Shown here piece after piece: positions 33,599 through 42,738 of a stretch of 64,000 bases of DNA. Position numbers and translations under genes: made by a program. The notes beneath the pieces were generated by a model that was given only the letters and a program-made list of their open reading frames with translations, searched no databases and was not told where the DNA came from. Position 1 is the first letter of the stretch. Every line of letters starts with the position of its first letter. The stretch is from Thiohalophilus sp046483665 (GTDB lineage: Bacteria > Pseudomonadota > Gammaproteobacteria > UBA6429 > Thiohalophilaceae), in the NCBI RefSeq assembly GCF_046483665.1, contig NZ_JAWOCR010000016.1, positions 1 through 64,000 of the forward strand, given 5' to 3'.

Positions 33599-33727
33599 CT
33601 AGTAACTAGTTCCTGGGGCCTGGTATATCAACCAGACGAGGGCCAGAATCACGACTATCCAGATCAGGATACCGAAGCCGCCATGGCCAAACAACCACCA
33701 ACCACTTCCCCAGCCTTCACCATGCAT
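33599..33727 (-). CDS. 42-residue Trp/Gly-rich membrane peptide
   Basis: The frame begins MHGEGWGSGWWLFGHGGFGI and continues as one membrane helix (ILIWIVVILALVWLIYQ), with a short polar tail. GAGGT seven bases upstream of the ATG supports translation. Its aromatic, glycine- and His-rich N-terminus followed by a single helix recalls the membrane part of short SHOCT-type proteins often found in metal-efflux operons. It lies 25 bp after the cytochrome c gene in the cus operon. Confidence 0.65.
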   Translation of the reverse strand: MHGEGWGSGWWLFGHGGFGILIWIVVILALVWLIYQAPGTSY

Positions 33728-33752
33728 ATTCTTACCTCGCTGCTTGCCGGGC

Positions 33753-34235
33753 TTACTGCGCCCGCTGATCGATCCGATACCATCTGGCATAGATTTCATC
33801 GGGCCACTGTGCCTTGATCCAGGCCAGAACATCCTTGATATCCCGTTTACTGAGTACATCTTTCCAGGCCGGCATATTACCGCCTCGATCCAGGGTGCCG
33901 TTTTCAATAATCTCGATCAGCTGTGCAGTCGGGTGATGCCAGGTATGCGCCGAACCGTCCAGCGGCGGTGGCGGGAATTTTCCCTCCTCATCGCGCTGCC
34001 GCCAATTCGAAGTCCCCTGCGCCAGTCTGCCATGGCATACCGCGCAATTCTGCTGATAGAGACGTCCGCCACGCAGTATCTGCTGCATATCCTCGTTACG
34101 CGGCGGGACCGTAGCTTTTGTTGAGGCAGATTGGCTGGCTTGTGATTGATTGTTGGTACTCCCCGGGTTGTCACACCCGGTCAGTCCCAGACTACCAATA
34201 ATACCAATCACTACGATGTTGTATATCGCTGACAT
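33753..34235 (-). CDS. Lipoprotein-type monoheme cytochrome c
   Basis: A 160-residue protein with a lipobox (GSLGLTGCDN) near residue 21 and one heme site, NCAVCHGRLAQG. The distal Met is probably in GNMPAWKDVLS, as in class I cytochromes. It follows cusA by one base and shares GAGAGGTAGG as a ribosome-binding site. A cytochrome in a Cu(I)/Ag(I) efflux operon might serve redox control of periplasmic copper; that is inference. Confidence 0.85.
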   Translation of the reverse strand: MSAIYNIVVIGIIGSLGLTGCDNPGSTNNQSQASQSASTKATVPPRNEDMQQILRGGRLYQQNCAVCHGRLAQGTSNWRQRDEEGKFPPPPLDGSAHTWHHPTAQLIEIIENGTLDRGGNMPAWKDVLSKRDIKDVLAWIKAQWPDEIYARWYRIDQRAQ

Positions 34236-34236
34236 C

Positions 34237-37200
34237 CTACCTCTCCGGTATTTTCCCTTGTTCAAGGTAACGCTTGACTTCATATTGCTTCCACAAAAAA
34301 TAAACAGCCGGAATCACGACCAGGGTCAAAATAGTCGCGCTGACCATGCCACCCACCATGGGTGCTGCAATGCGGCGCATCACTTCCGAGCCGGTACCGG
34401 TTCCGAGCATGATGGGTAACAGCCCGATTATCACAGTCGAAACTGTCATAATGATTGGCCGAACCCGCATCAATGCTCCATCAATGACAGCCTGTCGCAG
34501 ATTTTGCACATTCAGACTATTCTGATCCTCCAGCACACGATGTCGATAGGCCTGGTTGAGATAGACGAGCATCACAACACCAATTTCCACCGCTACGCCT
34601 GCCAGGGCAATAAACCCAACGCCAACGGCTACCGACATGTTGTAGCCCAACAGATAGAGCAGCCAGTAACCGCCCACCAGAGCCAGCGGTAGTGTTCCCA
34701 TGATAATCACTACCTCAACAATATTTCGAAAACTCAAATACAGTAGAAGGATGATCACCGCCAGAGTGACCGGCACCACCAGCTTGAGCTGTTCCGTTGC
34801 CCGTTCCATATATTCGTATTGTCCCGACCAGGCAATGGAGTAGCCCGGGGGCAGTTGCACCTCGTCGTTGATAACATGGCGCGCTTCCTCGACAAAAGAA
34901 CCGAGATCCCGCCCCTGGATATCGACAAACGTCCAGCCATTAGGCCGGGCGTTTTCACTTTTGATCATGGCAGGACCGGCTTCAATGCGTATTTCCGCTA
35001 CATCTCCCAGTGGAATCCGTCCACCCTGTTCGGTAATCACCGGCAATTCTCTGATTTTTTCAATAGACTCCCGTACCTCCCTGGGATAACGCAAATTCAC
35101 AGGGTAACGTTCCAGCCCTTCCACGCTCTGGGTTATATCCATGCCGCCCACGGCAGTACTGACCACGTTCTGAACATCCACAACATTCAGGCCGAAACGT
35201 GCTGCCTTCCTGCGATCGATATCCACGGTAATATATCGGCCTCCGACAGTGCGTTCGGAATAGGCGGAGACGACGCCGGGAACCTGCTGGATTACATCTT
35301 CGATATCCTTACCGATATTCTGTATCACTTCCAGATCCGGCCCGGACACCTTGATACCGACTGGCGTTTTGATGCCGGTAGATAACATGTCGATACGGGT
35401 TTTGATTGGCATAACCCAGGAGTTGGTCAAGCCAGGAAATTTAACCAACTCATTGAGCTCCTGCTTGAGTTTGTCCGTGGTCATACCCTCACGCCATTCA
35501 CTGCGCGGCTTGAGCAGGATAGTGGTCTCGATCATGGTCAGTGGCGCCGGATCAGTCGCAGTCTCTGCACGGCCAATTTTACCAAATACCCGTTTGACCT
35601 CGGGGAGTGTCATAATCAGTTTGTCCGTCTGTTGCAACAACTCCTGTGCCTTGCCAATCGACAGACCCGGGAAGGTAGTGGGCATGTACATCAGGTCACC
35701 CTCATCAAGCTCGGGCATAAATTCGGAGCCAAGCTGGGTGACCGGCCAGGCGGTAATTAACACCAGCCCGAACGCGACAGCCAGTACCGTTTTCGGTATT
35801 TTCAATACTGTATTAACAAACGGTCTGTAAGCACCAATCAAAATCCGATTGAGCGGGTTTTTTTCTTCCGCACGGATGGTGCCACGAATGAAATATCCCA
35901 TCAGTACCGGCACAAGGGTAATCGCCAGTCCTGCTGCCACGGCCATGGCGTAGGTTTTGGTAAAGGCCAGCGGCGAAAACATACGCCCTTCCTGGGCCTG
36001 CAAGGTGAACACAGGTAGAAAACTCAGGGTAATTATCAGCAGAGAAAAGAAGATAGGCGGGCCGACCTCCTTTGTCGCATCGCCAATAATGCGCCAGCGA
36101 TTTTCCCGGGTTAACGGCTCGCGCTCGATGTGCTTGTGAACATTTTCGATCATTACTATCGCTGCATCGACCATTGTACCGATGGCAATAGCGATTCCCC
36201 CCAGGGACATGATGTTGGCATTAATTCCCTGATGGTACATGATAACAAAGGCACCCAGGATGCCGATTGGCAGACTGATCACCACTACCAGCGCCGAACG
36301 CAGATGAAACAGAAATATCAGGCAAACCAGCACTACCATTAAGAATTCTTGCAGCAGCTTGCCCTTGAGGTTATCCACGGCACGGGTAATCAGATCAGAA
36401 CGATCATAGGTCTCGACAATTTCCACACCCTCGGGGAGTCCGTTTTGCAGTTGCTCCAGTTTGCGCTTCACGCCCTGGATGGTTGTGAGGGCGTTCTCAC
36501 CGTAACGCATCACCACAATGCCGCCAACGACCTCGCCTTCGCCGTCCAGTTCCGCAATTCCGCGACGCATCTGCGGTCCCAGACGGATCTCGGCGATATC
36601 ACCCAGCATCAATGGCATACCCTCGTCACTGACACCCAGTGGTATGTTTTTGAGATCCTCCCGGTTCTTGATGTAGCCGGTGGCCCGCACCATATATTCG
36701 GCTTCGGCCATCTCGATCACCGAGCCGCCGGCCTCCTGGTTGCCCTGCCGGATGGCCTGGCGAACATTCGCCAGTGGCAGATCGTAGGCGCGCAATTTGT
36801 CCGGATCGAGGACAACCTGGTATTGCTTGACCATGCCGCCGACGGTCGCCACCTCCGACACGCCGGACACCGTCTGCAATTCATACTTTAAAAACCAGTC
36901 CTGCAGGGAGCGCAGCTGCGAGAGATCATGCTCGCCAGTGCGATCCACCAGGGCGTATTCATAAATCCAGCCCACGCCGGTGGCATCGGGTCCCAGTGCC
37001 GTACGTGCCTGGTCGGGCAGCCGCGATTCGACCTGACTCAGATACTCCAGCACCCGCGATCGGGCCCAGTAGGGATCAGTCCCATCTTCGAACAGGATAT
37101 AAACAAACGAATCACCGAACATGGAATACCCACGCACCGTCTTCGCCCCCGGCACGGAGAGCATCGCTGTACTCAGCGGGTAGGTCACCTGGTCCTCCAC

Positions 37201-37380
37201 CACCCGCGGCGCCTGGCCCGGATAAGTGGTTTTGATAATCACCTGCACGTCGGACAGATCGGGGATCGCATCCAGCGGTGTGTTCTTGACCGCGTACCAC
37301 CCCCAGCCACATAACACCACCGTCAGCAACAACACCAGAAAACGGTTGCGCAGCGACCAGTCAATAATTCGTTCAATCAT
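34237..37380 (-). CDS. cusA: CusA/CzcA-family RND heavy-metal efflux pump
   Basis: A 1047-residue inner-membrane proton antiporter with 12 helices and two large periplasmic loops. Conserved segments include DLSDVQVIIKTTYPGQAPRV, AAIVMIENVHKHIE, RAETATDPAPL and TRIDMLSTGIKTPVGIKVSG. The last block matches the monovalent Cu(I)/Ag(I) branch rather than the Zn/Co/Cd branch. With CusB and the TolC-like CusC it spans the envelope. A 458-bp GxxExxY element separates it from cusB. GGAGA eight bases upstream of the ATG supports the start. Confidence 0.94.
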   Translation of the reverse strand: MIERIIDWSLRNRFLVLLLTVVLCGWGWYAVKNTPLDAIPDLSDVQVIIKTTYPGQAPRVVEDQVTYPLSTAMLSVPGAKTVRGYSMFGDSFVYILFEDGTDPYWARSRVLEYLSQVESRLPDQARTALGPDATGVGWIYEYALVDRTGEHDLSQLRSLQDWFLKYELQTVSGVSEVATVGGMVKQYQVVLDPDKLRAYDLPLANVRQAIRQGNQEAGGSVIEMAEAEYMVRATGYIKNREDLKNIPLGVSDEGMPLMLGDIAEIRLGPQMRRGIAELDGEGEVVGGIVVMRYGENALTTIQGVKRKLEQLQNGLPEGVEIVETYDRSDLITRAVDNLKGKLLQEFLMVVLVCLIFLFHLRSALVVVISLPIGILGAFVIMYHQGINANIMSLGGIAIAIGTMVDAAIVMIENVHKHIEREPLTRENRWRIIGDATKEVGPPIFFSLLIITLSFLPVFTLQAQEGRMFSPLAFTKTYAMAVAAGLAITLVPVLMGYFIRGTIRAEEKNPLNRILIGAYRPFVNTVLKIPKTVLAVAFGLVLITAWPVTQLGSEFMPELDEGDLMYMPTTFPGLSIGKAQELLQQTDKLIMTLPEVKRVFGKIGRAETATDPAPLTMIETTILLKPRSEWREGMTTDKLKQELNELVKFPGLTNSWVMPIKTRIDMLSTGIKTPVGIKVSGPDLEVIQNIGKDIEDVIQQVPGVVSAYSERTVGGRYITVDIDRRKAARFGLNVVDVQNVVSTAVGGMDITQSVEGLERYPVNLRYPREVRESIEKIRELPVITEQGGRIPLGDVAEIRIEAGPAMIKSENARPNGWTFVDIQGRDLGSFVEEARHVINDEVQLPPGYSIAWSGQYEYMERATEQLKLVVPVTLAVIILLLYLSFRNIVEVVIIMGTLPLALVGGYWLLYLLGYNMSVAVGVGFIALAGVAVEIGVVMLVYLNQAYRHRVLEDQNSLNVQNLRQAVIDGALMRVRPIIMTVSTVIIGLLPIMLGTGTGSEVMRRIAAPMVGGMVSATILTLVVIPAVYFLWKQYEVKRYLEQGKIPER

Positions 37381-37399
37381 GTTCTATCTCCAAAAATCT

Positions 37400-37857
37400 C
37401 ACCACCAAGACGCCAAGGCACCAAGACAGCTATAAGATTTTCCGTCTGATTCCATCTTTTATGACAGGCACGTTGAAATTGATCAGCAGGCCCAGTCGTT
37501 TATTCGCCAGTTTCAGATAGCTCAATATCTGTGAGTCATGAACCGGCAATATTGCCTCTACCGCTTTCAATTCAACGATAATCTCATCCTCAACAAGCAA
37601 ATCCAGCCGCAGTCCTGTATCTATTTTCAATTCGTCATAGACTATCTGCATGGCTTTCTGACTTTCCACTTTCATTCCACGTTTTTTAAGTTCATGTAAC
37701 ATACAAGCTTCATAAACTGACTCGAGCAGCCCCGGACCAAGCGCCTTATGGACGCAAAAAACACTGTCAACAACCTCCTTCGCAATCCTGTCAATCTCAG
37801 ACGATACCTTTTTAAATTCCATTTTCCCTCCTTGGTGTCTTTGTGCCTTCGTGGTTA
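37400..37857. mobile_element. Octamer-arm inverted element carrying a GxxExxY gene (copy 2)
   Basis: A 458-bp unit. Left arm 37400-37429 reads CACCAAGACGCCAAGGCACC. Right arm 37829-37857 is the inverted CTTGGTGTCTTTGTGCCTTC. The single gene's stop codon abuts the left arm, as in copy 1, and its ribosome-binding site overlaps the right arm. It splits cusB from cusA in operon orientation. Confidence 0.7.
37430..37822 (-). CDS. GxxExxY protein, PD-(D/E)XK nuclease-like (copy 2)
   Basis: A 130-residue protein with the signature GPGLLESVYEACM and a nuclease-like core LRLDLLVEDEIIVELKAVE carrying Asp, Glu and Lys in PD-(D/E)XK spacing. The C-terminal SYLKLANKRLGLLINF parallels copy 1 (TYLRLTGRKLGLLINF). 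The two copies differ in more than half of their residues and so are old or separately acquired. The AAGGAGG before the ATG is formed partly by the repeat arm. It has no evident link to copper efflux. Confidence 0.9.
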   Translation of the reverse strand: MEFKKVSSEIDRIAKEVVDSVFCVHKALGPGLLESVYEACMLHELKKRGMKVESQKAMQIVYDELKIDTGLRLDLLVEDEIIVELKAVEAILPVHDSQILSYLKLANKRLGLLINFNVPVIKDGIRRKIL

Positions 37858-39462
37858 TTCTTTTCTCTTACGCATGGCCTTGATGACATAGCCGTCGTCG
37901 CCTTTTTCGAGATCGAATTCGACTTTGTCATCGGGACTGAATGCTTCGAGTTCGACGTTGGGGTTGACCTTGAAGTCCATGGTCATTTCCGGCCAGTCTA
38001 TTTCCGGGATCGGAGCGTGAGTCATGTTGACGCTGTTCTCATCCGGTTCCAGTTCATGCAACACACCGGTACCGGTAATGGCCGACGTGGACTCTTCACT
38101 TTCTGAGTTGGTCTCATTTTCCGGCGATGTCATCCGTTTCATACTGGCCTTGAGACTGGCTTCCGAGTCGATCAGGAACTGCCCCGATGTCACGACCCGC
38201 TCACCCGGTTGCAGCCCATGTTTGATCTCGACCCAGTCGCCCGAGGCCATGCCGGCGACTACGGTGCGGGGCCGGAACCGGCCTTCCTCCAGCGCCAGGA
38301 TCACCCGATCTTCCTCACCACCGCGAATCAGGGCCTGTTGCGGAATCATCACGATATCCCGCTTCGGTCCGCCGTAAATGCTGACATCGGCAAACATGTT
38401 GGGTTTGAGGGTTTGATCGGGATTGTCGAAACTCAGACGTACTCGCAGGGTACGGGTTTGGGGGTTGAGAGCGGGATACACATACTCCACTTCCCCTTCC
38501 CAGGTGCGACCGGGGAAATAGGAAAGGCTGACGTCGGCCGGCTGGCCGGCCTCGACCCAGTCCACCTGGCTTTCGAAAACCTCGGCCTGAATCCAGACAG
38601 AGGAGAGATCGGCCAGCGCCATCACCTCGGCCTGTGGCATGACATACATGCCTTCGCGCACACCGAGATTGGCGACGATGCCATCCTGCACCGCATAGCC
38701 TTTGACATACTGGTTGACCTGGCGGGTTCTGCGCAGCTCATCAATCTGTTCGGCACCGATGTCCAGTGCCAGCAAGCGTTCACGGGAGGCGCGAGTCAGC
38801 GATTTACGGCCACTGGCCAGGGCCTGAACGTACTCTTCCTGCGCATTGACCAGCTCCGGGGCATACACCTCGTAAAGCAATTGTCCTTTCTCAACCCGCT
38901 CGCCCTCGGCTTCGACATAGAGTTTTTCTATCCAGCCCTGGGTACGCAGATGAATATGCGAGATCAGACTTTCGTCATAGGCGACATAACCGACAGTGTC
39001 GATCTTGCGCCACAGCGTATCGCGCTCGGCTTCGGCAGTACGCACGCCCATGTTGTTGATCACGGCCGGGGAAATTTTTACCGAACTGCCACCACCATCG
39101 TCGTACACCGGCACAAAGTCCATGCCCATTTCATCTTTTCTGGGTTCTTTTGAGGTAATCGAGGGATCGTGTGGATGGCGATAATAGAGGATCTCCTTCT
39201 CGCCCTGTGCTTGATCATCACTCTCCTGTTCTTTTTCGACCAGGTCCATACCACAGATCGGGCAGGTACCCGGCTCATCGCGCACAATCTGCGGATGCAT
39301 GGGACAGACATAGTTCGGGTCGGTGTGCTTCTCGGCATGTTCCAGCGCGGTTTCCTGTTCTCCCGCTTTGTCCGCACCGTTGTCCATTGTTGTTTGTTCA
39401 TTGCCGCAGGCGGCCAGGGCCAGCCCCAGCCCGAAAATAATTAACCCTGTTGTCAGTTTCAT
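37855..39462 (-). CDS. cusB: CusB-type periplasmic adaptor with fused metal domains
   Basis: A 535-residue lipoprotein (lipobox LALAACGN). After the signal come two metal-binding modules: YVCPMHPQIVRDEPGTCPIC, ending CGMDLV, and a second related YYRHPHDPSITSKEP, ending MGMDFVPVY. The membrane-fusion core (hairpin, lipoyl, barrel) follows to about residue 440. The C-terminal 75 residues form a CusF-like domain, with His and the WPEMTM copper site in PIPEIDWPEMTMDFKV. So the copper chaperone CusF is fused to the adaptor. The start overlaps the cusC stop by 4 bp. Confidence 0.93.
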   Translation of the reverse strand: MKLTTGLIIFGLGLALAACGNEQTTMDNGADKAGEQETALEHAEKHTDPNYVCPMHPQIVRDEPGTCPICGMDLVEKEQESDDQAQGEKEILYYRHPHDPSITSKEPRKDEMGMDFVPVYDDGGGSSVKISPAVINNMGVRTAEAERDTLWRKIDTVGYVAYDESLISHIHLRTQGWIEKLYVEAEGERVEKGQLLYEVYAPELVNAQEEYVQALASGRKSLTRASRERLLALDIGAEQIDELRRTRQVNQYVKGYAVQDGIVANLGVREGMYVMPQAEVMALADLSSVWIQAEVFESQVDWVEAGQPADVSLSYFPGRTWEGEVEYVYPALNPQTRTLRVRLSFDNPDQTLKPNMFADVSIYGGPKRDIVMIPQQALIRGGEEDRVILALEEGRFRPRTVVAGMASGDWVEIKHGLQPGERVVTSGQFLIDSEASLKASMKRMTSPENETNSESEESTSAITGTGVLHELEPDENSVNMTHAPIPEIDWPEMTMDFKVNPNVELEAFSPDDKVEFDLEKGDDGYVIKAMRKRKE

Positions 39463-40703
39463 CGCGTGTCTCCTGCAAGATAGATTAGCTGTGCCTGCGT
39501 TCTGGCATAATCGATACGCAGACGCAGTGCCTTGAGTTCGGTATCCAGTTGCATGATGCGGGCCCGCATCAGCGCACTGAATTCCGCATCACGGCTTTGA
39601 TAACCCTGCAAGGCACTTTTGGCGTTTTCCCGGGCCATGGGTAACAGCCGATCCTGGTATCGGGCCAGGCGCTCGGACAGATTGTTCCAGCGGGCGTGGC
39701 TCACTTCCCATTGCCGCGTCAGCTCGCGCTGGCGATCCCGGAGGCTGAAAAGCGCGCCCTGTAACTGCTGTTTACCGGCAGCCACCTCGCGGTCCTGGTA
39801 ATTATCGGTAAACAGGGGAATATCCATCAGCACCATGGCAGAGAGAAAATCGCTGCGCCCGCTGCCATCAGGATTTTGACCCTCGCGTCCACCATAGGTC
39901 ACATCCAGCATCCAGGACGGTTTGTAAGACTGGCGTGCCAGGGAGACTCCGTTCTGCTCCGCTGCCACTTCGGCGCGGGCGGCCTGAATCACGGGATGAT
40001 TATCCAGCTGAGGCCGTTGCGGACGGGGCAATTCGGGAAACTGTTGCGGCGGGGTCATAACCCCGGAAGTCTCGCCCAGATAGCGCGCCAGTTTCGCCCA
40101 GGCTTCTTCCCTTTGATTACGGATATCCACCAGTCGGTCATCCAGCAGACCCAGTTCAAGCTCCGCCCGGATCACATCCTGCTGTTGTTGGCGTCCGGCG
40201 GCATACTGGGATTCGGTCACCTGCACCAGTTTGTAGTACAGATTACGATTTTCCTGCACTACCTTCTGTGCCCGATGCCAGTAATACCATTCCAGCCAGG
40301 CCTGCCGAACATCGCGAACCAGTTTTCGGCGTTGGTTTTCAGATTGATGATCCTGTGCCCGGGAATGGGACAGGGTGCGTTGTGATTGGTATTGGAGCGA
40401 ATCGCCTGCCGGGAACATCTGCTGAATCCCCACCTGGACCTGGGTCATTGGTTCCTGATCCCGCTTGAACGTGTCGGTGGGGAAGTTCATTAACCCCAGT
40501 TTCAGCTTTGGATCGGGCAGGGCCTTGTCTGCGATCGCCTGTTCTTTGAGGGCCGCACTTTTGGCTTCGTTAATCCGAAAGCCGGGATCATTCTCCAGCG
40601 CCAGCCGGATCGACTCCTCCAGCGTCAGCGTCGAGGCTGCCAGTAATGGCTGGGTTGTCAATGTCGCTACTACGACACTGCACAACATAATTAGACGTAA
40701 CAT
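39459..40703 (-). CDS. cusC: TolC-family outer-membrane efflux protein (CusC-like)
   Basis: A 414-residue protein with a signal peptide (about residues 1-22, ending PLLAA). Two long helical repeats are seen, the first starting LTLEESIRLALENDPGFRIN, as in outer-membrane efflux proteins. It has no acylated Cys, unlike E. coli CusC. It is first in the cusC-cusB-cusA order and has a 17-bp palindrome overlapping a TTGACA about 60-80 bp upstream. Confidence 0.88.
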   Translation of the reverse strand: MLRLIMLCSVVVATLTTQPLLAASTLTLEESIRLALENDPGFRINEAKSAALKEQAIADKALPDPKLKLGLMNFPTDTFKRDQEPMTQVQVGIQQMFPAGDSLQYQSQRTLSHSRAQDHQSENQRRKLVRDVRQAWLEWYYWHRAQKVVQENRNLYYKLVQVTESQYAAGRQQQQDVIRAELELGLLDDRLVDIRNQREEAWAKLARYLGETSGVMTPPQQFPELPRPQRPQLDNHPVIQAARAEVAAEQNGVSLARQSYKPSWMLDVTYGGREGQNPDGSGRSDFLSAMVLMDIPLFTDNYQDREVAAGKQQLQGALFSLRDRQRELTRQWEVSHARWNNLSERLARYQDRLLPMARENAKSALQGYQSRDAEFSALMRARIMQLDTELKALRLRIDYARTQAQLIYLAGDTR

Positions 40704-40764
40704 ATGTATACCTCATCATCTGATTACGCACCGATATCTCGCATCGGCATCACAACAGCAAAGT

Positions 40765-40784
40765 ACACCCGGGGCGGGTGTCAA
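40765..40784 (-). promoter_or_regulatory. Palindromic operator candidate before cusC
   Basis: ACACCCG-GGG-CGGGTGT (40765-40781) is a perfect 7-3-7 palindrome. On the reverse strand a TTGACA (40784-40779) overlaps its edge. The layout recalls MerR-family or CopR-like metal operators, but no clear -10 lies at the expected distance. Confidence 0.4.
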
Positions 40785-40786
40785 GA

Positions 40787-41167
40787 TCAGATGAGGTTTC
40801 GGGGAGGCCGGAATTGGCCGGCCAGGGTCAGACCGTCAGGGGTTACGTGCAAGGGAAGCGAATAGTGCAGTTCGGGGGTATCGATTTCGATGTTCAGCAC
40901 GGAGGCAATTGCATTGAGACTCTGGGAATGAAAACAGTCCCGGCAATTCTGGTTGCAGTGGTCGGCATCCTGCTTGCAACAGTTCATGCCCTGCGAGGAA
41001 TCCGTCTGTTCCAGCGACATATGCTCGCACACCTGATTCGGCGAGGGCACCTGCATCTCGGTTTGCGCATACAACGCCTGCACCGGCAATAACAGCATTG
41101 CCAGGGTCAGCAGGTGGACGAGTCCATATCGTAGTCGTGTCATGCGTAAATCGGCCTGAACGTGCAT
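40787..41167 (-). CDS. Secreted Cys/His-rich small protein, cus-operon head
   Basis: A 126-residue protein (or 118 from the second Met, 41143). A hydrophobic signal segment (LVHLLTLAMLLLPVQALYAQ) precedes a Cys/His-rich part with NCCKQDADHCNQNCRDCFHS. The density of Cys and His suggests metal binding in the periplasm. Small proteins of this kind, with no assigned domain, often head copper-efflux operons. It lies 83 bp before cusC. Neither start has a strong ribosome-binding site. Confidence 0.62.
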   Translation of the reverse strand: MHVQADLRMTRLRYGLVHLLTLAMLLLPVQALYAQTEMQVPSPNQVCEHMSLEQTDSSQGMNCCKQDADHCNQNCRDCFHSQSLNAIASVLNIEIDTPELHYSLPLHVTPDGLTLAGQFRPPRNLI

Positions 41168-41281
41168 TCAATATACATTAACTGACCCCGGCAAACCCGA
41201 CAGGTTCCCCGGGATCATTCCATATTAACAAAACCGATTCGGAAAATAACCTCAAAGATCAGGCTATTTTATCTTGCCGAT

Positions 41282-41842
41282 TCAGAGATCCTTGATAATC
41301 GTAAAGGCACCGCGCAGATCCCCCTTGCTGTAGCCGGTCGCCCGATCTTCGGGATAGAGCTTCTCCAGTTTGGCGGAGACGGCCGGATCCAGATCACTGC
41401 CGTGGCACTTGAGGCAGAGCTCACCGGTCGGAATCGCCTTCATGTAACGAAAGACCTGCTGGCCGTTTTGCTCAACGATTTCATGCTTTTCCATTTTCTT
41501 CGGGTTCTCACCATTCGCTTTGCGCTGTTCGAACTCCTTGAGTACGGCCTTTTCCCATTGATCCGGAGCATTACCGGGATTGCGCGGCTTCAAACTGGTG
41601 CGGCCGATTTGCAGTCCCTTTTCCTTTGAGACATCGCGCGCAATCGCCGGGGCTTCCTCGCTGCACACTTCGATGGCATTAACCGGCCCGCCCGCTTTCA
41701 TCGCCGATTGCAATTCACCCTTCAGTTGCCCGAAAAACTGTTTGACCGCCTGGCGGCTCTGCTTGACGTCGTCGGTCTTCTGCCCGGCGGCGGTTACACC
41801 GGTTAACATGGCCAACAGCACGATAGAGATAATCTGCTTCAT
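41282..41842 (-). CDS. DUF3365 (Tll0287-like) heme protein
   Basis: A 186-residue periplasmic protein with a signal peptide (about residues 1-19). A PAS-like Tll0287/DUF3365 domain is followed by one heme-c motif (ELCLKCHGSDLD). GRTSLKPRNPGNAPDQWE is a typical family segment. Characterised relatives are c-type heme sensors or electron carriers. GGGAGAA before the ATG at 41842 supports the start. It stands alone after the cus region. Confidence 0.85.
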   Translation of the reverse strand: MKQIISIVLLAMLTGVTAAGQKTDDVKQSRQAVKQFFGQLKGELQSAMKAGGPVNAIEVCSEEAPAIARDVSKEKGLQIGRTSLKPRNPGNAPDQWEKAVLKEFEQRKANGENPKKMEKHEIVEQNGQQVFRYMKAIPTGELCLKCHGSDLDPAVSAKLEKLYPEDRATGYSKGDLRGAFTIIKDL

Positions 41843-42738
41843 TGTTTCGTTCTCCCATATTGACAAGATTAATAATAAAATCCAAAGCTACAGTGTCTGA
41901 CCCCGGCTGAAAAACCTGAACAGGTCGATAAATTATAGATATAGGCAAGTAAACCAATTATGAGGCCAGGGCAGACAGGACTCAAGCCGATTGCAGGTGG
42001 AAACGGGACACTGTCATGCTGGCCAGGTTGCTCATCTCCAGGCCAGGGCTTACCTCTTTCACAGTAACCGATGACACAAGTCTGCGGACGCGAGACAAAG
42101 CCGTTGGCGCGACTGGTGAGGAAAATATCAGCGGACGGCGCTGTAATTTCCGCGACTCGATCACCTTCGCGGCCTCGTTCAGCTGTTGCGAAATGGCGCG
42201 AGAATAATGATATCTTTCCCGGCCTGCCGGTCACGGAGATCTGCTTGCTCCTCTGTTGGAACAGCGGCAGACCCACCGTTTTTTCCAACTGTCTGATTTA
42301 ACTCAGGAATCGCTAATCAGGTCAGATGAGGCGCCGTGAGCGCCGGGGGTAATCCGATGCCAGGCCAGCCCTTCGGCGACTTTTCACACTATTGACGGGG
42401 ATCCAGCCAGAGGCGAGAGCGTGGAAACGGCATGCCACACCTTTTTGTTAAATAATAAGGTAAAATCAGCCCAACCGGCTCGTGTAACGCGGTTCGGTTA
42501 CCAGGCGACTCAACAAACCTGTTGCGATAACGCAAAAGCGAGAAGATCAGGGGAAACTGTGAATAAACACTCTCTCGTCATTGCGGTAAAAAACAGGGGC
42601 CGAATCACTCAATGACGGGATGGGTTTCTATTATTGTCAGGCTGACTTGTTGTGAAATTCCCGCCGGTTTATCTGCGCACCGTTGCACCCAAAAACTGGT
42701 ATCAACGCTTCCACGTACTGCGTGTTAATGAAAAGACC
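41843..42738. other. Non-coding gap of about 900 bp
   Basis: No gene is supported. Frames on both strands lack ribosome-binding sites and resemble no family. A small hairpin (GGCGCCGTGAGCGCC, about 42329-42343) and a weak GTGG...CCAC hairpin before TTTTT (about 42420-42449) are visible, but neither has a promoter I would defend. Confidence 0.45.

Noticed and set aside
41869..42288. 139-codon minus-strand frame in the 900-bp gap
   Set aside because: No ribosome-binding site and no recognisable fold; other frames in the same stretch are equally open.
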